Source: Botryllus schlosseri
Lineage: Eukaryota > Chordata > Ascidiacea > Stolidobranchia > Styelidae
Reading direction: 5' to 3'
Assembly (NCBI GenBank): GCA_000444245.1
Contig: ATSW01003975.1
Location: forward strand, 1-22,914
DNA: 22,914 bases
The number at the start of each line of letters is the position of its first letter. The first letter of the stretch is position 1. The notes under the pieces were generated by a model. That model was not told where the DNA came from, searched no databases, and worked only from the letters and a program-made list of their open reading frames with translations. This document shows, in pieces, positions 19,701 to 22,914 of the stretch. The position numbers and the translations under genes were made by a program.

Positions 19701-20211
19701 TATGATTCATTGATGGACCTTGCCAATGTCTGTTATTAGACTCATGCCAAAACCGTGATTCTAAAAAGTACTATGACCTAGCATCTCCTGACCTAATGAC
19801 TGCTAGAAAGTACTTGGTTGTCATATTTTATAGTTGGTTCACATTACTGAACAGTATTTTGATCACCAGAGTTTGATTCGTGTTTCTGTGTTAGTACTTC
19901 CGATCTCAAACATATTGCGCTACATTGATGGATTATTCTATTGCTGTAAAAATACTTTGACGACATGACTGTCCTGAAATTTCCAGTTTCTGTTCTAGTG
20001 CTTTTGAACTTTTTCATAACTCTTGTGAATGTATCTTATAAAAGAATGAGCATGACCTATGAACATCTTCAATAAGAAAGTTCACAGTAATGCTGTCCAT
20101 GAAGAAATGTTTTTTGTCTTGATGATTTTTGACCTCTGTTTTGTTTCGTAGAGGGGTCGTGTAATTGGTTCCGTCTAACTGTAAGTGCTTTGAGTCTAAT
20201 TCGCCGCTGGT
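19701..20211. promoter_or_regulatory. 5' flank/5' UTR of the neutral ceramidase gene
   Basis: No ORF is seen here. TGTTTTGTTTCGTAG at 20137-20151 is a plausible splice acceptor, so the ATG at 20212 may lie in the second exon, after a UTR-only exon. The in-frame stop at 20197-20199 closes the frame upstream. Confidence 0.35.
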
Positions 20212-22914
20212 ATGGAAAATGGCAGTGTCAGTACTGTCTCTGTTGAATGTGAGAAACCAATGAAAGAGTCGTCAACTGTGTTTTCTTGTAATTCATTGGA
20301 CAGTCAACATTCAGAAGATGATTCTTGTGAATCTTCCAGTACTGGAACTGCAGTATCTCCGGGAGGATGTCATAATGAAGAGTTAACAATGAAATCGGAC
20401 AGCACGGAGCTTGTTGATTCTGGTGTGGAAACTACATCTCGTTCTCCCAGCCAATGTGAGTCTGATAATTCAAATCTTCAAACACCAAATTCAAACAGTA
20501 TTGAAATCAATGATGCTTACCATGAACATTTGCAACCTGAGTCTTGTGAATTGTTAGAATCGTCATCGTTACTTGAAGAGCAGTCGACTTTGGACCATCC
20601 GCTTCGTAATTTGTCTTGTTTGGAACTTGACAGCTCCACTAATGACGCCCAAGCTCAAAAAGCAAGGATATCTAATCCTCAAACTAATACAAGACCATCC
20701 GAATGCATTCCGTTGCACAATTTGTTCAATTCTCACCCAGAAAACAGCTCGGAGCCACACTGGGTTGAAAGATTGGGTTACAAAAACTGGTTGCTTCATC
20801 TTGCGAGACGGCGCCGTTGTGAAATACTAATTCTAGCTGGATTTGTTGTTTGGATCGTACTTTTCATAGTGCTTGCAATTGTCATGAACGGGAATGCTGC
20901 GAGACAAGTAAACGATGGCAATTTGAATACTGCTGGGGGTGTATCCAACAGGAACCTGTCCAAAGTTGATATTGCAGTCAATTCCAACACGCCGAATATT
21001 ATAAGTCCTCTTTTTGACCCCACTGTGACTACCTCCGAGGAAAAAAATGCACAGAATACAACATATGCATCAGAAATCACAACTGCTATGGATAGGAATA
21101 CATCAGATCCACATAACACTCATTTATCATTGCCAAAAAAGCATGATACTCTGAAAGTCAGTCATGAAAATACCAAGCCAAGTGAGTTGCCAAGTGCTGT
21201 TGAAGAATTAACTACAGTATCAGCTTCAGATGATAAGCATATCAACATCAGTAGACTGTTACTGAGCAATGGAGATTTTGAGGTAGGCATGATGTCTACT
21301 TCCACACCTGTTACGGAAAATGAGAGTCTTGACGTGCAGAGTTCTGACTACTTGATAGGCGTGGGGCGGGCTGATATAACAGGACCTGCCGCCGATGTTA
21401 ACATGATGGGTTACGCGAATCCGGGACAAACGTCTGGTGGAATTCACCTTAGACAATATTCCAGAGCGTTCATTGTTGAGGATTTGGAAACTCGAGTTCG
21501 GACTGTGTTCGTGAATATCGACGCTTGCATGGCGTCTACTTTGGTCAAACTTGAAGTTTTGAAAGTATTAAAAACCGAATTCGGTGATTTGTATACGGCT
21601 GAAAATTTATGCATTAGCGGGACCCACACTCATTCGGGACCGGCTGGCTTTTTGCAAGATGTACTCTTTCAGATTTCTTCGTGGGGTTACGTTGAAGAAA
21701 CCTTGTCTGCTATGGTGAAAGGAATTGTAGAAAGCATTAAAATTGCACACGATTCGACCCAAGCCGGATATATTTTGATGAATAAGGGTGATTTGGTGGG
21801 GTCGAATATAAACAGAAGTCCGAGTGCTTATGAGAATAATCCAGAGGAAGAAAAAGCAAGGTATAAGCACAACGTAGATACGGATATGGTGCTGTTAAAG
21901 TTTATGGATCAAAACGGGAACGGTATCGGGATGATAAATTGGTTCCCTGTACACTGCACCAGCATGAACAACACAAACCAATTGATAAGTAGCGATAACA
22001 AAGGATATGCGGAGGTACTCTTTGAAAACTACATGAATCAAAATGATCGACATGGAGAGGGTGGTTTCGTGGCCGCATTTGCTCAAAGTAACGAAGGCGA
22101 TGTATCTCCAAACACAAAAGGACCTCACTGTTTAGATACGGGAGAACCTTGCGATCTCGAGCACAGCACTTGTAATGGAAAGTCACAATATTGTGTCGCG
22201 TCTGGTCCCGGGAAAGATATGTTTGAGAGCACGAAAATCATTGGAGAAAATCAATTTGTAAAGGCTAAAGAGCTTTACGAGTCTGCTACTGTGAAATTGA
22301 AAGGGCCTGTTAAGTTTATACACGAGTATGTCAATATGACTGATTTTGAAGTCGTTCTGAAGAACGAGACTAAAGTTAAAACTTGTAAACCGGCGATGGG
22401 TTTTAGTTTCGCGGCCGGTACTACCGACGGTCCCGGCGCGTTCGATTTTAAGCAAGGTGACAAAAGCGGCAACAAGTTTTGGAACGTAATAAGGAATTTT
22501 CTGCACTCCCCTTCAAAAGAGCAAGTCGATTGTCATTTTCCGAAACCGATTTTGCTGGACACAGGCGAAATGGATGCTCCGTATGAGTGGCAACCGCAAA
22601 TTATAGACACTCAAATTCTGCAAATCGGGCAGTTCTTTATAGTCGCGCTACCCGGAGAGTTTAGCACGATGGCTGGTCGGAGACTAAGAGACGGCGTTTA
22701 CCAAAGTCTAAAAATGTCGAACAAAAATATTGATTTTCAAGTAACTTTGGCAGGGCTGTCAAATTCATACTCTGACTATATCACTACACACGAAGAATAC
22801 TTGATTCAAAGATATGAAGGCGCGTCGACCATTTATGGCCCTTACACTTCAGAAGCATACACACAGCAATTCAAAAAGCTAGCTTTATACCTCGCACAAA
22901 ACAAAAACGTCACA
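20212..22914 (+). CDS. ASAH2: neutral ceramidase (ASAH2-like), membrane-anchored, 3' end beyond window
   Basis: One uninterrupted frame of 901 codons runs from the ATG at 20212 (in-frame TAA at 20197-20199) to the window edge. Residues 1-203 form a Ser/Glu-rich hydrophilic tail. Residues about 205-227 are a transmembrane helix (LAGFVVWIVLFIVLAIV) after a basic RRRR cluster, giving type II topology. Residues about 230-380 form a Ser/Thr/Asn-rich stalk. The catalytic domain starts near 384 (GVGRADITGPAADVNMMGYA). It shows the zinc-site GTHTHSGPAG (His472/474), the nucleophile motif NINRSP with Ser536, WFPVHCTSMNN with the second-site His, PGEFSTMAGRR with the conserved Glu, and SDYITTHEEY. Neutral ceramidases hydrolyse ceramide to sphingosine and fatty acid at the cell surface, in endosomal compartments or outside the cell. 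The human enzyme has a much shorter cytosolic tail. The C-terminal domain and stop are not in the window. The lack of introns over 2.7 kb is unusual for animal ASAH2. Confidence 0.95.
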   Translation, partial: MENGSVSTVSVECEKPMKESSTVFSCNSLDSQHSEDDSCESSSTGTAVSPGGCHNEELTMKSDSTELVDSGVETTSRSPSQCESDNSNLQTPNSNSIEINDAYHEHLQPESCELLESSSLLEEQSTLDHPLRNLSCLELDSSTNDAQAQKARISNPQTNTRPSECIPLHNLFNSHPENSSEPHWVERLGYKNWLLHLARRRRCEILILAGFVVWIVLFIVLAIVMNGNAARQVNDGNLNTAGGVSNRNLSKVDIAVNSNTPNIISPLFDPTVTTSEEKNAQNTTYASEITTAMDRNTSDPHNTHLSLPKKHDTLKVSHENTKPSELPSAVEELTTVSASDDKHINISRLLLSNGDFEVGMMSTSTPVTENESLDVQSSDYLIGVGRADITGPAADVNMMGYANPGQTSGGIHLRQYSRAFIVEDLETRVRTVFVNIDACMASTLVKLEVLKVLKTEFGDLYTAENLCISGTHTHSGPAGFLQDVLFQISSWGYVEETLSAMVKGIVESIKIAHDSTQAGYILMNKGDLVGSNINRSPSAYENNPEEEKARYKHNVDTDMVLLKFMDQNGNGIGMINWFPVHCTSMNNTNQLISSDNKGYAEVLFENYMNQNDRHGEGGFVAAFAQSNEGDVSPNTKGPHCLDTGEPCDLEHSTCNGKSQYCVASGPGKDMFESTKIIGENQFVKAKELYESATVKLKGPVKFIHEYVNMTDFEVVLKNETKVKTCKPAMGFSFAAGTTDGPGAFDFKQGDKSGNKFWNVIRNFLHSPSKEQVDCHFPKPILLDTGEMDAPYEWQPQIIDTQILQIGQFFIVALPGEFSTMAGRRLRDGVYQSLKMSNKNIDFQVTLAGLSNSYSDYITTHEEYLIQRYEGASTIYGPYTSEAYTQQFKKLALYLAQNKNVT

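Overview
The window is animal nuclear DNA. Its genes have spliced exons with GT/AG boundaries, and its introns and spacers are AT-rich and packed with short DNA-transposon relics. The genes are a cilia-assembly factor (ZMYND10), a Golgi nucleotide-sugar transporter, a GPI-anchor subunit, a GT31 glycosyltransferase and a neutral ceramidase. This fits an aquatic invertebrate with motile cilia. Compact genes and a very tight gene pair would suit a tunicate or another invertebrate deuterostome, but the sequence alone does not fix the phylum.

Left part (1-4149): the last five exons of ZMYND10 run on the + strand (1486-2982) and end in a complete C-terminal MYND zinc finger. The earlier exons are not visible and probably lie beyond the left edge. 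ZMYND10 converges on the next gene across a repeat-bearing spacer. Middle (4150-14074, - strand): a five-exon SLC35A2-type UDP-galactose transporter gives a continuous 352-residue protein. Its two largest introns are filled with miniature transposons: three hAT-type elements with perfect 8-bp target duplications, a truncated hAT relative, a TA-flanked 1.3-kb element with seven copies of a 15-bp motif, and several dispersed repeats. Upstream of it on the same strand, 14927-15560 holds a possible three-exon gene for a small charged protein that I do not recognise.

Right part (+ strand): 17222-17440 encodes a 72-residue PIGY homologue. Only 20 bases after its stop codon a 368-residue beta-1,3-galactosyltransferase-like ORF begins, so the pair looks dicistronic. 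From 20212 to the window end a single uninterrupted frame encodes a neutral ceramidase, open at its 3' end. It has an unusually long serine-rich cytoplasmic tail, one transmembrane anchor and a stalk before the catalytic domain.

Four neighbouring genes act in the secretory pathway on glycans or lipids: UDP-Gal import, galactosyl transfer, GPI-anchor initiation and ceramide hydrolysis. The sequence proves no shared regulation beyond the tight PIGY/GT31 pair. The other striking feature is repeat content: one undescribed repeat (here 'family A') occurs at nine sites in 23 kb on both strands, several of them a few tens of bases from exon boundaries.
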